Source: a virus
Reading direction: 5' to 3' (one strand)
Virus record (IMG/VR): IMGVR_UViG_3300050821_012662
Span: 1-52,528 of that record
Length of the DNA stretch: 52,528 nucleotides
The stretch's first letter is position 1, and each line of letters opens with the position of its first letter. Below, piece after piece: positions 14,232 to 22,377 of this stretch. The notes under the pieces were generated by a model. It made no database searches and was not told the DNA's origin. It saw nothing but the letters and a program-made list of their open reading frames with translations. Both the position numbers and the translations under genes were made by a program.

Positions 14232-15754
14232 GGATATCCTCGTCCATTAGTTGACTCAACGATCGTCAACTTCTCCCTGGCTCTTGTCACGCCGACATAG
14301 AAAACGCGGGCCTCGTCCTCCGGATTCTCACCCATCTCTCTCCACGTGCGCCCCGCCATCTCCTTCATCAGGATCACGTGATGCGCCTCGCCGCCCTTGC
14401 TGCCGTGGATCGTCGACACGATCACGCGCGGTCTGCCCCCCGGTCTCTCGCCTCGCTTCAGCGCGGCCCGCAGATATCCCACGTCGTCTCTCGGCAGGCG
14501 GTCCAGCGCGTCGTACCACGGATCGTTCCGCAGCAGCCCGTGATCCGCTCTCAGCTCCTCCGCGGAGATCTCGCGCTCGTCGTCCTCGCCGCTCAGCGTC
14601 TTGTGTCCTCGGGACACTCCCAGTCCCGAGGACATCTGCTCGTATATGAATCGCGCCTCAGCGATCCGTATCTTTCCGCCCTTTCGCAGTCGCTCCCAGT
14701 CCCGTATGACGGAGAGCGTGCGATCCGAGATGCTCGGATGCCCGTGCCTCTCGTAGATCACGCCGCGCCGTCGCAGCTCGGGCTCGACCTGCTCGCGCAG
14801 GACGTAGGTGTTGCGCGCGAGAACGAGAACCGGAGGGTTCTTGTCCTCGTCTCCCCACGGATCATCGGCCTCGACCTCGTCGATCTTCGCGGCGCGCTCT
14901 ACAGTCCCGACAGAGCTCTGTCGGGGCTCCCACTTCTTCTCGCGGCGATACTTGACCTCGCGGATAACGCGACCAGCGATCCGCTGCACGACCGGGGGGA
15001 CGCGCCAGGACTGGCCGAGAACGCGGACGTCGCCCTCCATCGATATCAGATGATTGACGTCGGCGCCAGCCCACGCGTAGATCCCCTGGTCGTCGTCTCC
15101 GGCCACGGCGAATCTTCTGCATCCCTCGGCGAGACGCGCGATCACCTGATGCTGAAGCCAGGAGAGGTCCTGATCCTCGTCTACGAGAAGAACCTCCAGC
15201 CCCAGCCTGATCCCCGATCTCACGAACTCGCTAAGCATGTCCGTGAAGTCCATCAGCCCGTGCGCCGCCTTGAACACGCGGAGGCACCGCGCTATGCGGC
15301 TCACCTCGCTCCAGTTCAGACGGTCGTCTCCCTCGTCGTAGAGCTCGCGGAGATCTCTGCCTCTTATTCGCGCGAGATTCTCCATGAACATGGCGCGGTC
15401 TCCTAGGTCGAAGCCGGACAGCGTGCCGTCCTCGCTGAACTTCCCAGAGATTCGCACGCCCGCGTAGTGCGCGAACCGCTGGAGGCGCTGGCCCTCGAGA
15501 ACGTCGCCGCGCTGGAGGCCGAGCTGGCGGTACGCCAAAGAGTGAATCGTGCTGAAGAACGGAAAGTCCTTGCGCGTCATGGAGAACTTCTGGCAGGCGC
15601 GGTCCATCGCCTCGGTCGCGGCTTTGCGAGTAAAACTGAAAAACCCAATGCGATCCGGCGCGGTGCCGCGCTCCAGCTCCTCCTCGACTATGCCGATCAG
15701 GGCGGTAGTCTTTCCGCAGCCAGGTGGCCCGAGTATGATCTCCGGGACCGTCAC
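14222..15754 (-). CDS. SF1 UvrD/Rep-type DNA helicase, 510 aa
   Basis: The GTG at 15754 overlaps the Tat-leader gene stop (GTGA). Walker A is ILGPPGCGKTTAL (about 7-19), followed by FFSFTRKAATEAM (motif Ia) and STIHSLAYRQLG. Motif II is LLVDEDQDLSWLQ, motif III is VAGDDDQGIYAWAGA, and the C-terminal motifs are VIVSTIHGSKGGEAHHVIL and FYVGVTRAREKL. It is complete but at 510 aa lacks the large insertions of cellular UvrD. It probably unwinds DNA at the phage fork or in recombination. Confidence 0.9.
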   Translation of the reverse strand: MTVPEIILGPPGCGKTTALIGIVEEELERGTAPDRIGFFSFTRKAATEAMDRACQKFSMTRKDFPFFSTIHSLAYRQLGLQRGDVLEGQRLQRFAHYAGVRISGKFSEDGTLSGFDLGDRAMFMENLARIRGRDLRELYDEGDDRLNWSEVSRIARCLRVFKAAHGLMDFTDMLSEFVRSGIRLGLEVLLVDEDQDLSWLQHQVIARLAEGCRRFAVAGDDDQGIYAWAGADVNHLISMEGDVRVLGQSWRVPPVVQRIAGRVIREVKYRREKKWEPRQSSVGTVERAAKIDEVEADDPWGDEDKNPPVLVLARNTYVLREQVEPELRRRGVIYERHGHPSISDRTLSVIRDWERLRKGGKIRIAEARFIYEQMSSGLGVSRGHKTLSGEDDEREISAEELRADHGLLRNDPWYDALDRLPRDDVGYLRAALKRGERPGGRPRVIVSTIHGSKGGEAHHVILMKEMAGRTWREMGENPEDEARVFYVGVTRAREKLTIVESTNGRGYPWV

Positions 15755-16125
15755 GATTCTGCCCTGATGACTATCGTCCCCGGCTCCGGTTCTAAAACTA
15801 GAACAGATCCTGCGACGATGTCCCTCATTTCCGCCTCTACGTGCACGAGCACGCCCATTGGTCTCACCTGATCGATACAGTCGTCGATCATCTCCGAGAC
15901 CTGCTCACGCTCTGTCTCGCTGAGTGGCCCCATCGCTACGACCTGCCTCGCTATCTCGGATATCGTGTCGATCAGCGTCTGCGCCGTGCACAGCCAGCCC
16001 TTCGGGCTGATCATGATCGGCGGTAGCACACGGGCGACTGGCGACGGCACCGCGATCGCAGGACACGCCGTTGCAACGATCGTTGCACCGAGACCTGCGA
16101 GAAATCGTCTCCTGTCTGCAGTCAT
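15751..16125 (-). CDS. Exported protein with Tat-like signal peptide, 124 aa
   Basis: ATG at 16125 overlaps the upstream stop (ATGA). The N-terminus MTADRRRFLAGLGATIVATA is a twin-arginine-type leader (RRRFLAG then a mild hydrophobic stretch), with a likely cleavage near PAIA. The mature part is helical (TLIDTISEIARQVV, ETEREQVSEMIDDCI) and ends in beta-like EPGTIVIRAES. Tat export of a phage early protein is unusual. Function unknown. Confidence 0.7.
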   Translation of the reverse strand: MTADRRRFLAGLGATIVATACPAIAVPSPVARVLPPIMISPKGWLCTAQTLIDTISEIARQVVAMGPLSETEREQVSEMIDDCIDQVRPMGVLVHVEAEMRDIVAGSVLVLEPEPGTIVIRAES

Positions 16126-16663
16126 GACCTTTGCTCCAACCCAAGCACCGCGCGCGGCCGCCCCGGCGCCGTCTCCCTTGTCACCTTCTCACACGGAATC
16201 CCGAGGAAGCGCATCTTCGCGCAGAACGACTGACTCGTTCTGTAGTGATCGCCCGTCTTCTTCTCGGAGAGCTCGCGCTCGTCGCCTCGCCGCGCTCGCC
16301 GCTCGCGCACGCCCGCGAGGCAGACGTCCAGAGGCGTCACGAGCTGAAGCACGTGCACCGGCAGATCGCGCGCCAGCAGCGGCACGCGCCTCATGCTCAT
16401 GAGAAAGATGCCCTCCATGATCACGTGAAGTCCCTCGGCGGCTCTCTCTCGGGCTGTCCCTCTAGGTCACGTATCGTGTCGCAACCGCCGCACTCCCCGT
16501 CGGCGTACGACCCGAGCGCGAGAATTCGCCCACCAAGAAGATGCCCGATCGGGACGCGGCGACCAGGAACGAACTGCGGCTCGTCGCTCAGCTCGTCGAA
16601 GAGCCCGCGCACGATCGTCGACTTGCCCGAGCCGTAGGTTCCAGCGATCTGAACTATGGCCAC
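16122..16663 (-). pseudogene. Second P-loop 5-hmdU DNA kinase-like gene, frameshifted
   Basis: GTG at 16663 follows GGAGG by seven bases. The first frame has Walker A GTYGSGKST, then GRRVPIGHLLGG and ALGSYADGECGGCDTI, colinear with the kinase at 7072-7641. It then stops at 16421. The rest (VIMEGIFLMSMRRVP, LQLVTPLDVCLAGVRERR) continues in a second frame to 16122. The break lies at the CTCTCTCT run 16442-16449; removing one CT unit restores a single frame of about 180 codons. Whether the enzyme is really inactive depends on confirming that run. Confidence 0.7.
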
Positions 16664-17016
16664 TTCTTCACCTCCGTCTCGCTTCTGAACACTGCGATCT
16701 CAGCCAGCAGCCGCGCTCGACACGCTGCCATCTCGGGGTCGCTGTCCTCTCCTAGCTCTTTCTCGAGTAGAGCGAGAGCCGCGCCGAGGCTTGTCAGTCT
16801 TGCTCTCAACTTCTCCGCGTCGATCCAGTCTCCAGTCGTAGCGTCCGACACGGCCACCACACCGACAATAGTGAGAAACACGAGAAAGAAAGCCATCAGC
16901 CAGGCTCCCGCGTCTATCTTGATCGCCGCGACGAGCATGCCACCTGCCACGCTCGCGACGACCGCAAGAACTCCAGCTCCTATCAGAGTCTGCACTCTGC
17001 CGATGTGACTGATCAT
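16654..17016 (-). CDS. Two-span membrane protein, 120 aa
   Basis: ATG at 17016 overlaps the upstream stop (ATGA). Hydrophobic segments at about 10-31 (LIGAGVLAVVASVAGGMLVA) and 36-56 (WLMAFFLVFLTIVGVVAV) precede a helical, partly acidic C-terminus. Its end overlaps the second kinase-like gene by 10 bases. No family is recognised. Confidence 0.65.
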   Translation of the reverse strand: MISHIGRVQTLIGAGVLAVVASVAGGMLVAAIKIDAGAWLMAFFLVFLTIVGVVAVSDATTGDWIDAEKLRARLTSLGAALALLEKELGEDSDPEMAACRARLLAEIAVFRSETEVKKWP

Positions 17017-17312
17017 TTCTTCATCTCCACGATCTTCGGCCCGTCGTCCCGCTCCAGCCACGCCAACCACGCGTCCAGCGCTCTCTCGTCGTCGAAGAAC
17101 TGCGCGCCCTCCATGTCGTCCAGCGACAGGAGCTCCTTGACCGGCGGCCCCCCGGTCATCGGTCGCATGCGAACGAGATAGAACGTGCCCTCGCCGAGCG
17201 ACTGCTCGACGTGGCCGACGCGGTAGTAGTCGTCGCAGGACACGAAGATCCAGTGGCCGACGAGATCACTTGGTCGCTCTACTTTTTCGTCTGCTGCTGC
17301 CACGCTCCGCAT
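17013..17312 (-). CDS. Hypothetical protein, 99 aa
   Basis: ATG at 17312, preceded by a GAGGGGAAGG stretch inside the upstream gene; the overlap is 34 bases. GTG at 17303 is an alternative. The core VGHWIFVSCDDYYRVGHVEQ and the mixed charged end RALDAWLAWLERDDG suggest a small alpha/beta domain. Function unknown. Confidence 0.55.
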   Translation of the reverse strand: MRSVAAADEKVERPSDLVGHWIFVSCDDYYRVGHVEQSLGEGTFYLVRMRPMTGGPPVKELLSLDDMEGAQFFDDERALDAWLAWLERDDGPKIVEMKK

Positions 17313-17518
17313 CCCTTCCCCTCGTAGTCCGCCGTGCGATACGAGATGTCCTGAGCCCAGAACGGCGAGAACTCGTTGTCGCCGTAGAACTCCGCGGTCC
17401 GCGGCATGAGCACCGCGCACTGCCCGACGTTGCCTATGCCCTTCGGCGTCAGATCACCCCGTCTCCAGTGGCGACAGGTGCCGCAGCATTTCTTTCCGTC
17501 ATCAGCCTTCTTACTCAT
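17279..17518 (-). CDS. Cysteine-rich putative zinc-binding protein, 79 aa
   Basis: ATG at 17518 overlaps the HAD gene stop (ATGA). KCCGTCRHWRRGDL near the N-terminus, GQCAVLMP in the middle and KGCGAWQ near the C-terminus give a four-Cys metal site. Small CxxCxxW proteins of this kind are common in phages. Role unknown. Confidence 0.65.
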   Translation of the reverse strand: MSKKADDGKKCCGTCRHWRRGDLTPKGIGNVGQCAVLMPRTAEFYGDNEFSPFWAQDISYRTADYEGKGCGAWQQQTKK

Positions 17519-18057
17519 CCCTGTGCCTTCCCTCCCAGCGCCGTCAGCTCCGCCTCGTGCTCCTCGCACAGCGATCTCCCCGTGTTCGGCACGACCTGCA
17601 CCGCGCGGTCGTCCCAGAGCTCGATCATGTTCACATCCTTGACGCACGTCACGTCCAGAGCGACACCGACGTGCTCGAGAAGCCAGCCCTGGATCGCAAG
17701 CGTCATGTCCTCCTCGGAGAACGACACGCCCGTCAGCCTGCAGACGCCGGGGCACGCCGCGACGCGCGCCGTCATGATCTTCACCGAGTGGCCCTCCGCC
17801 AGCCAGCCGCGCACGCGCCGCACCATAGGCTCCAGCGGCTCGCCGATCACGTTCCACGCGACCCACTCGTCGTATCTCGCGAGCGTGCCGTCGAGGTCCA
17901 CGCCGATCCAGCCTCGGCCGAGGTGCTCGCGGCGACGCGCGTCGAGCTCGGTCGTCAGTCTCGCGATCACTCCCGATCGCGGCGCAGTGTCGAGTCGATC
18001 GCCGCATCTCGGACATCTGTCCTCGCCAAGATCAGTGCTCGTCAGAGTCGATGTCAT
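17515..18057 (-). CDS. HAD-superfamily phosphatase with N-terminal zinc ribbon, 180 aa
   Basis: ATG at 18057 overlaps the upstream stop (ATGA). CPRCGDRL (about 15-22) is half a zinc ribbon. GWIGVDLDGTLARYDEW (about 49-65) is the HAD nucleophile motif (DxDGT), SVKIMTARVA is motif II (T) and CVKDVNMIELWDDRAVQV supplies the motif IV acidic residues. Phage members of this group are small phosphatases, possibly acting on nucleotides or on polynucleotide ends. Confidence 0.75.
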   Translation of the reverse strand: MTSTLTSTDLGEDRCPRCGDRLDTAPRSGVIARLTTELDARRREHLGRGWIGVDLDGTLARYDEWVAWNVIGEPLEPMVRRVRGWLAEGHSVKIMTARVAACPGVCRLTGVSFSEEDMTLAIQGWLLEHVGVALDVTCVKDVNMIELWDDRAVQVVPNTGRSLCEEHEAELTALGGKAQG

Positions 18058-18263
18058 CTCTTCCCCTCCACTATCTCCCGCACGCTCTGAGATATCAGCT
18101 CCACCGCTTCTCTCTGCTGCGCCGGCGTCACGCATCGCCGAACGTGTACGCCGACCGCGACGGCGATCGCCGCGTAGAAGTCGCTGGGCGTGTGGCCTTG
18201 CCCAAGCATGACAATCTTCTGGGCTAGAGCCTTGATGCGGACGTCCTGAGCCACGTCGGTCAT
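18054..18263 (-). CDS. Small helical hypothetical protein, 69 aa
   Basis: ATG at 18263 overlaps the upstream stop (ATGA). The sequence is mostly helical (VRIKALAQKIVMLGQGHTPS, then VTPAQQREAVELISQSV). No metal site or leader is visible. Unknown function. Confidence 0.55.
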   Translation of the reverse strand: MTDVAQDVRIKALAQKIVMLGQGHTPSDFYAAIAVAVGVHVRRCVTPAQQREAVELISQSVREIVEGKR

Positions 18264-18487
18264 CTCGTGTGCTCCTCGACATAGTCTCTCAGCACCGCGA
18301 TCTCCGGCAGTCGCCTCCCGCGCTTCTCGCCGACGACCGGCACGATCCCGTGCTCCGAGTCCGAGAACCTGATCCGCGGAATCTGCTCGAACCGCATCTT
18401 TCGTTTCACCGACGACGTGTACGCGCGGTATCGCACGTCGGACCAGTCGGCCGTGGATCGCATCTCGAGGCACCACGTCGGCATCAT
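18260..18487 (-). CDS. Hypothetical protein, 75 aa
   Basis: The first of two ATG codons (18487) overlaps the upstream stop. The protein is basic (YTSSVKRKMRFEQIPRIRF) and ends in a helix (PEIAVLRDYVEEHTR). It is not recognised. The tight overlaps on both sides support it as a gene. Confidence 0.5.
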   Translation of the reverse strand: MMPTWCLEMRSTADWSDVRYRAYTSSVKRKMRFEQIPRIRFSDSEHGIVPVVGEKRGRRLPEIAVLRDYVEEHTR

Positions 18488-18681
18488 CTCGTCGTCCTTC
18501 TCATCGCCCACGTCAACAGTCTTGAGAAGTCTCTCACCATCCGCCTGGATCTCTCGATCGAGACGCCGAGACGCTCGGCGATCTCCCTGTGACGCAGTCC
18601 CTCGCACCGCAGAAGAAAGGCGTGCTCGCGCTGCGCCATCGCGAAGTTCTTCCCAGTATTCGGGCACGTGGGGTACGGCAT
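18484..18681 (-). CDS. Small helix-turn-helix protein, 65 aa
   Basis: ATG at 18681, three bases after the upstream stop. REHAFLLRCEGLRHREIAER followed by LGVSIERSRRMV forms a sigma-region-4/LuxR-like helix-turn-helix. It probably binds DNA as a regulator or as part of a small switch with the HTH gene next to it. The ribosome-binding site is weak, and the internal ATG before AQREHAF is an alternative start. Confidence 0.6.
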   Translation of the reverse strand: MPYPTCPNTGKNFAMAQREHAFLLRCEGLRHREIAERLGVSIERSRRMVRDFSRLLTWAMRRTTR

Positions 18682-18684
18682 GAC

Positions 18685-18972
18685 CTACACTCTCGTTCTT
18701 GTTCGAGACGAAGGCAAGCCTCTGCGCTTCCGCACGTACGTTCTCTTGAGATACTCGGTAGGATCGATGCAGAAGATCACGCAGAGCGACAAATACACCT
18801 CCACGCAGCACGGTCTTCCCTGCATGATGTACCAGAGATTATTGTGCCTCGGAGCTCCTCCGAGTTCGTCTCTCAGCATTCGCGTGCTCGTTCCCGACTT
18901 CTCCATCTCCCGCCGCAGTCTGCGACCGAACTTCTTCCAGTCGAACGCGCCGTCCATGCTCTTGTGCGCCAT
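18685..18972 (-). CDS. XRE/Cro-like DNA-binding protein, 95 aa
   Basis: ATG at 18972. FGRRLRREMEKSGTSTRMLR is a first helix and turn, followed by a recognition-helix candidate (NNLWYIMQGRPC) and LSLCVIFCIDPTEYL, the order of Cro/C1-type domains. The tail is basic. A likely repressor, perhaps acting on the 24.6-24.9 kb divergent region; that target is inference. Confidence 0.6.
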   Translation of the reverse strand: MAHKSMDGAFDWKKFGRRLRREMEKSGTSTRMLRDELGGAPRHNNLWYIMQGRPCCVEVYLSLCVIFCIDPTEYLKRTYVRKRRGLPSSRTRTRV

Positions 18973-18976
18973 CGCG

Positions 18977-19450
18977 TCAGGCCCCCGGTCTCGGCCACGT
19001 GCCTGGAATTTTGAAAAGCCTCTCCGCCCGCACGTGACAGTGCAGCCCGCGCGGGTCCAGAGCCATCGGGATCAGCCAGTAGAGATTGCCGATCAGTCGC
19101 GGATCCGTGACGCGCGGGTCGTACAGGTCGGCGATCCGCCACCACTCCAGTTCCTCGCCCACATCGTTGATCGGAGGAGTCACTGGTCTCGCTCCTCGCG
19201 CTCTCGCCCAGAAGAAGTGAACGACGGCGTCCGGCGTCGCCTCCTCGGCGCAGAAGCCCGTCCACGACGGAACGTCTAAGCCCGTCTCCTCGTAAAACTC
19301 CCTCTGACACGCGTCTATCGAGTTCTCGAGCGGCTCTATCTTCCCGCCGACGGCGTTGAGACAGCCGACCTGCCACGGCGGACGCGTCTTGCGGACGAGG
19401 AGGACGGAGTCCTCGTGGAACAAGAAGGCGGCGACGTAGGAAACGAACAT
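18977..19450 (-). CDS. NUDIX hydrolase, 157 aa
   Basis: ATG at 19450 with AGGGAA upstream. The Nudix box is complete: GGKIEPLENSIDACQREFYE continuing into ETGLDV (about 35-60), matching Gx5Ex7REUxEExGU. Flanking strands (FVSYVAAFLFHEDSVLLVRK, then ATPDAVVHFFWARA) fit an MutT-like fold. Phage Nudix enzymes hydrolyse nucleoside diphosphate derivatives; here it may sanitise or adjust dNTPs for modified-base synthesis. Confidence 0.9.
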   Translation of the reverse strand: MFVSYVAAFLFHEDSVLLVRKTRPPWQVGCLNAVGGKIEPLENSIDACQREFYEETGLDVPSWTGFCAEEATPDAVVHFFWARARGARPVTPPINDVGEELEWWRIADLYDPRVTDPRLIGNLYWLIPMALDPRGLHCHVRAERLFKIPGTWPRPGA

Positions 19451-19469
19451 GACATCTGTTCCCTGTTCT

Positions 19470-19970
19470 CTATTCCGCTGCTTCTTCAGTAGTGTCCCAG
19501 TGCTGACGATTCCAGTCTCCGAGGCGTTGATCCATGTGCTCTTCCATCTCGGGATAAAGATGCAGATCGTGGCAGCACCGCAGATAGAAATCCGACCATC
19601 GACGCCGGAACAGTTTGTCCGAGTGTTTGTAGCCAGCTATCTGCGCACCGTGCATCAGGTGCATGTAGTAGTGGTGCGGCAACTCGTCGACGTTTTCGAA
19701 GAACCAACGAACGATGATCTCCCATTGGGCGTCCACGCTGAAATCAACAAGGGTCATGAACGTGGTATTGTCGCCCTCGTCTATTCGCATTGGTCTGCCG
19801 AGATAGGCGGCCTTGAGCACCGTCGCGCGATAGCGAGCAACAAGCGCCTTCGTCGGGTGAAACTTGCCAACACCATCAGGACCGCGGCAGGCAAGCACAA
19901 GGACAGACTGTTGCTGCATCGTCAGGTCGAGTATCCAGTCTTGAAATACTAATGTTCGCTTCTCGCTCAC
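19470..19970 (-). CDS. Hypothetical protein, 166 aa
   Basis: GTG at 19970 overlaps the upstream stop (GTGA), with AGGAGGAGAAG a little further upstream. The central part (PTKALVARYRATVLKAAYLG) is helical, and the C-terminal half is rich in Trp, His and Tyr (DELPHHYYMHLMHGAQIAGY, RRRWSDFYLRCCHDLHLYPE). The His-rich stretch could bind metal. No family is recognised. Confidence 0.6.
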   Translation of the reverse strand: MSEKRTLVFQDWILDLTMQQQSVLVLACRGPDGVGKFHPTKALVARYRATVLKAAYLGRPMRIDEGDNTTFMTLVDFSVDAQWEIIVRWFFENVDELPHHYYMHLMHGAQIAGYKHSDKLFRRRWSDFYLRCCHDLHLYPEMEEHMDQRLGDWNRQHWDTTEEAAE

Positions 19971-20296
19971 GACTTCTTCTCCTCCTGTCGTATCCTGTCC
20001 GCCACGCACCGCGCGTATCCCGCGATGTCGTCCCACGAGTCAAGGTACTCGGGGTCCTCGCCGGTGAGTATCCTCGAGATCTTCAGGGCGATCAGGTCGA
20101 GCCCCTCTCGCAGATCCGGCGCGACAGTGCTCCACTGTCGTGTCGACCTCATCAGATCCTTCATGCGTTGCGCGATCTCGGCGTTGCCGGCGAACGCGCC
20201 GTAAACCGAGCTGCGCTGCTGTGTCAGCGCGGTCGTCGAGTCGCCAGTCACGTTCTTCGCTCTCGACTTTCTCAGATCGTCGTTGTCTATGTCCAT
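19967..20296 (-). CDS. DUF6378-like protein, 109 aa
   Basis: ATG at 20296. SVYGAFAGNAEIAQRMKDLM and LDLIALKISRILTGEDPEYL followed by DSWDDIAGYARCVAD match the phage family known as DUF6378, whose function is unknown. The invariant-looking D-S-W-x-D-I-x-G-Y motif is intact. It is often found in phage early regions. Confidence 0.75.
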   Translation of the reverse strand: MDIDNDDLRKSRAKNVTGDSTTALTQQRSSVYGAFAGNAEIAQRMKDLMRSTRQWSTVAPDLREGLDLIALKISRILTGEDPEYLDSWDDIAGYARCVADRIRQEEKKS

Positions 20297-20299
20297 GTC

Positions 20300-20404
20300 C
20301 TACATCTCCCCAGCGTGAATCTCATAAAATCCCACAATCATCAGCGCAGCTCCTGCTCCAACCGTGACGAACCCAAGGCCCATTAGAATAATCCCTACGA
20401 ACAT
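20300..20404 (-). CDS. Very small membrane protein, 34 aa
   Basis: ATG at 20404 begins two bases after the primase stop. Almost the whole chain is hydrophobic (IILMGLGFVTVGAGAALMIV) with a short polar tail (EIHAGEM). Likely a single-span membrane protein. Function unknown. Confidence 0.5.
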   Translation of the reverse strand: MFVGIILMGLGFVTVGAGAALMIVGFYEIHAGEM

Positions 20405-20406
20405 TC

Positions 20407-22002
20407 TCACACCTCGTCTCCTCCTGGATCCGGCGCGTCCACCTCCGGCGCCGCCCGCACCGCGTCGCTCGGCACCCACCAACACGACAGTCCGCGCGTG
20501 TTGCCGAAGTTGAAGCTGTGATGGCCGCCGCGCAGCACGTTCCTGATGAGCAGAGTCATCTGCCCGCGCCGCACGTCCCGCATCCCCTCCTGCGTCAGGT
20601 GACGCTGGAGCGCGCGAAGCGTGAAGTAGTGGCGCTTCTCCTCGGAGTCCTCCCAGGGGCGGCCGGAGAGAAGATCTTCTCTGCGTGTTCCTCGCGATCT
20701 GTTCGTGAGGAACTCCTCTAATAGCTCGCGGAACCTCCCCCGCTCCCCCGCGTCCTCCGGCGCCGGCATCGGCGCCTGCATCCGCTCCATCGCCTCGCCG
20801 ACGAGCGCGAGCCACGCCGGCTGCTGCATGTGGCGATAGATCTTGTTGATGCGAATGGCGCACGCCGTCAGGAATCGCGAGTAGTTGAGCAGCTCCTCCG
20901 TGCCGAGCTCCACGGTCTTGCCCTCCACGTCGGCGAACCAGATGGGGGGATCGCAGTCCAATTTTCGCAATTCTAGTTGCGGAAATTCCCCTCCTAATCC
21001 GACACCGTGCTTGCGCGTGCGACAGAGAGCGGAGTTGCAGTGACTGCGAAACGGCTCCTCCTTACATTGATATTCGTAATCTTTCTTCTTGAGCGACTTG
21101 ATGACGCCGTTGACTTCGGACGCGGGGAGCGGGGGGCTGAACCGCTGGTTAGCGACCTCCAGCTTCTCCGTCCACCCCTCGGGATCGGCGCGCTTGAGAT
21201 AGATGCCGATCATGAACAGGATGCGCTTGCGACCGTCGCTCGCGGCGTGGCCGTTGCCGGCGAGGTGCTGGAGGCAGGGCGGCCCGTCACTGAAGTCGCA
21301 GGGGCTCTTGCCCCTGGCGCGCTTGCCCTTCTTCTCGCCGCCAGCCACGCGACTGAGAAGCAGACGCGCGAAGACGTCCGTCGACGTCCGAGCTCTCTCG
21401 GCCGCCGCGAGAAACTCCGTCAGCGTCATGTCGGCGCCGGTCCTCGGCTTCAGGCCGTGCTGGCGTTGCAGTTTCCCCTCGTAGTCCCCGCCGAAGTACG
21501 GCACGATCATCCACGACCCCGAGTCCCCCCGGTCGGCCGCTATGGCGGTCTGCTTCGGGAAGATCTCGCACTCGGCCACTCCGAGCGCGGCGGCGGCGTC
21601 CCTGAGAACCGACTGGACGTCGGCGGCCGGCTCGGGCTCGCTCAGGAAGAGAAACAGATGCAGGCCGCCCGACTTGCTGCGCACCGGCACGAGTGGAAAC
21701 TTGGCGGTCTCCACTCGCTGGATGAGCTCGACGAGATCCACGTCGTACTCGTCGTAGTCCACGCTGCCGAAGACGCACGAGCTGTCCTCTCGTATGGGGA
21801 CGATCCCGAGCGGGCGCTCGCCCTCGAGATGCTGCCGCCACATCTCGTCTGTGGTCGGTCCCGCGTGCCACCGCGCCGTGCGCTTAATGTTCCACTTGAG
21901 CGCGCCCGGCTCGCGGTCGGGGACGCCGTGCGTGCCGGACTTGCGCTCGTAGCCTCGAAAGAGAGACATCATGCGCTGGATCTGCTGTCGGGTGACGGGC
22001 AC
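20407..22002 (-). CDS. Archaeo-eukaryotic-type (AEP) primase, 531 aa
   Basis: GTG at 22002. VFGSVDYDEYDVDLVEL (about 77-93) holds the catalytic D-x-D, FPLVPVRSKSGGLHLFLFLS (about 102-121) is the sugar-binding H motif, and ECEIFPKQ follows, as in AEP primases of the kind found in TOTE-type elements and phages. A PriCT-like part (GRKRILFMIGIYLKRADPEG) and a Cys/His cluster (CKEEPFRSHCNSALC) lie in the middle, then a helicase-loader-like C-terminus of unknown fold. It probably primes phage DNA replication together with the nearby helicases. Confidence 0.8.
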   Translation of the reverse strand: MPVTRQQIQRMMSLFRGYERKSGTHGVPDREPGALKWNIKRTARWHAGPTTDEMWRQHLEGERPLGIVPIREDSSCVFGSVDYDEYDVDLVELIQRVETAKFPLVPVRSKSGGLHLFLFLSEPEPAADVQSVLRDAAAALGVAECEIFPKQTAIAADRGDSGSWMIVPYFGGDYEGKLQRQHGLKPRTGADMTLTEFLAAAERARTSTDVFARLLLSRVAGGEKKGKRARGKSPCDFSDGPPCLQHLAGNGHAASDGRKRILFMIGIYLKRADPEGWTEKLEVANQRFSPPLPASEVNGVIKSLKKKDYEYQCKEEPFRSHCNSALCRTRKHGVGLGGEFPQLELRKLDCDPPIWFADVEGKTVELGTEELLNYSRFLTACAIRINKIYRHMQQPAWLALVGEAMERMQAPMPAPEDAGERGRFRELLEEFLTNRSRGTRREDLLSGRPWEDSEEKRHYFTLRALQRHLTQEGMRDVRRGQMTLLIRNVLRGGHHSFNFGNTRGLSCWWVPSDAVRAAPEVDAPDPGGDEV

Positions 22003-22011
22003 GAGACGTTC

Positions 22012-22377
22012 TCAGTGCAGATTCGCTCGCACCCAGGCATCGAACTCCGGCAAGAATCTCAACAGGAACTCGTTCGCGCTCTCTCTGTCGGTGACGCCCC
22101 TGATCTGCGCGAAGTTCGTAGCGCAGGGAGCGCCTCCGCCCTGAAAGATGTAGACTCCCTTCGTCGAGAGCCACTCGTACATGTCGGCACGGTCCGCGTC
22201 GTAGCAGTTCTTCGGCAGATCGAACCCAACGTTATACCCCATCATCGTGTTCTTGTAGCGCGTCGCCACGACGCGATCGGTTCTGTAGCCGTGCTCCAGT
22301 TCGACGACTCGAACTTGAGCATCGCTGCCGCCACACGCAGACAAGAGCAGCGACGCGAGAAGTGCGAGATTCCTCAT
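22012..22377 (-). CDS. Putative lipoprotein, 121 aa
   Basis: The ATG at 22377 opens MRNLALLASLLLSACGGSDA, a short signal peptide with an LSAC lipobox; lipidation at Cys15 is predicted. The mature part has two more Cys and a Trp-rich end (RFLPEFDAWVRANLH). A lipoprotein expressed with replication genes could act in superinfection exclusion or envelope modification; that is inference. Confidence 0.65.
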   Translation of the reverse strand: MRNLALLASLLLSACGGSDAQVRVVELEHGYRTDRVVATRYKNTMMGYNVGFDLPKNCYDADRADMYEWLSTKGVYIFQGGGAPCATNFAQIRGVTDRESANEFLLRFLPEFDAWVRANLH

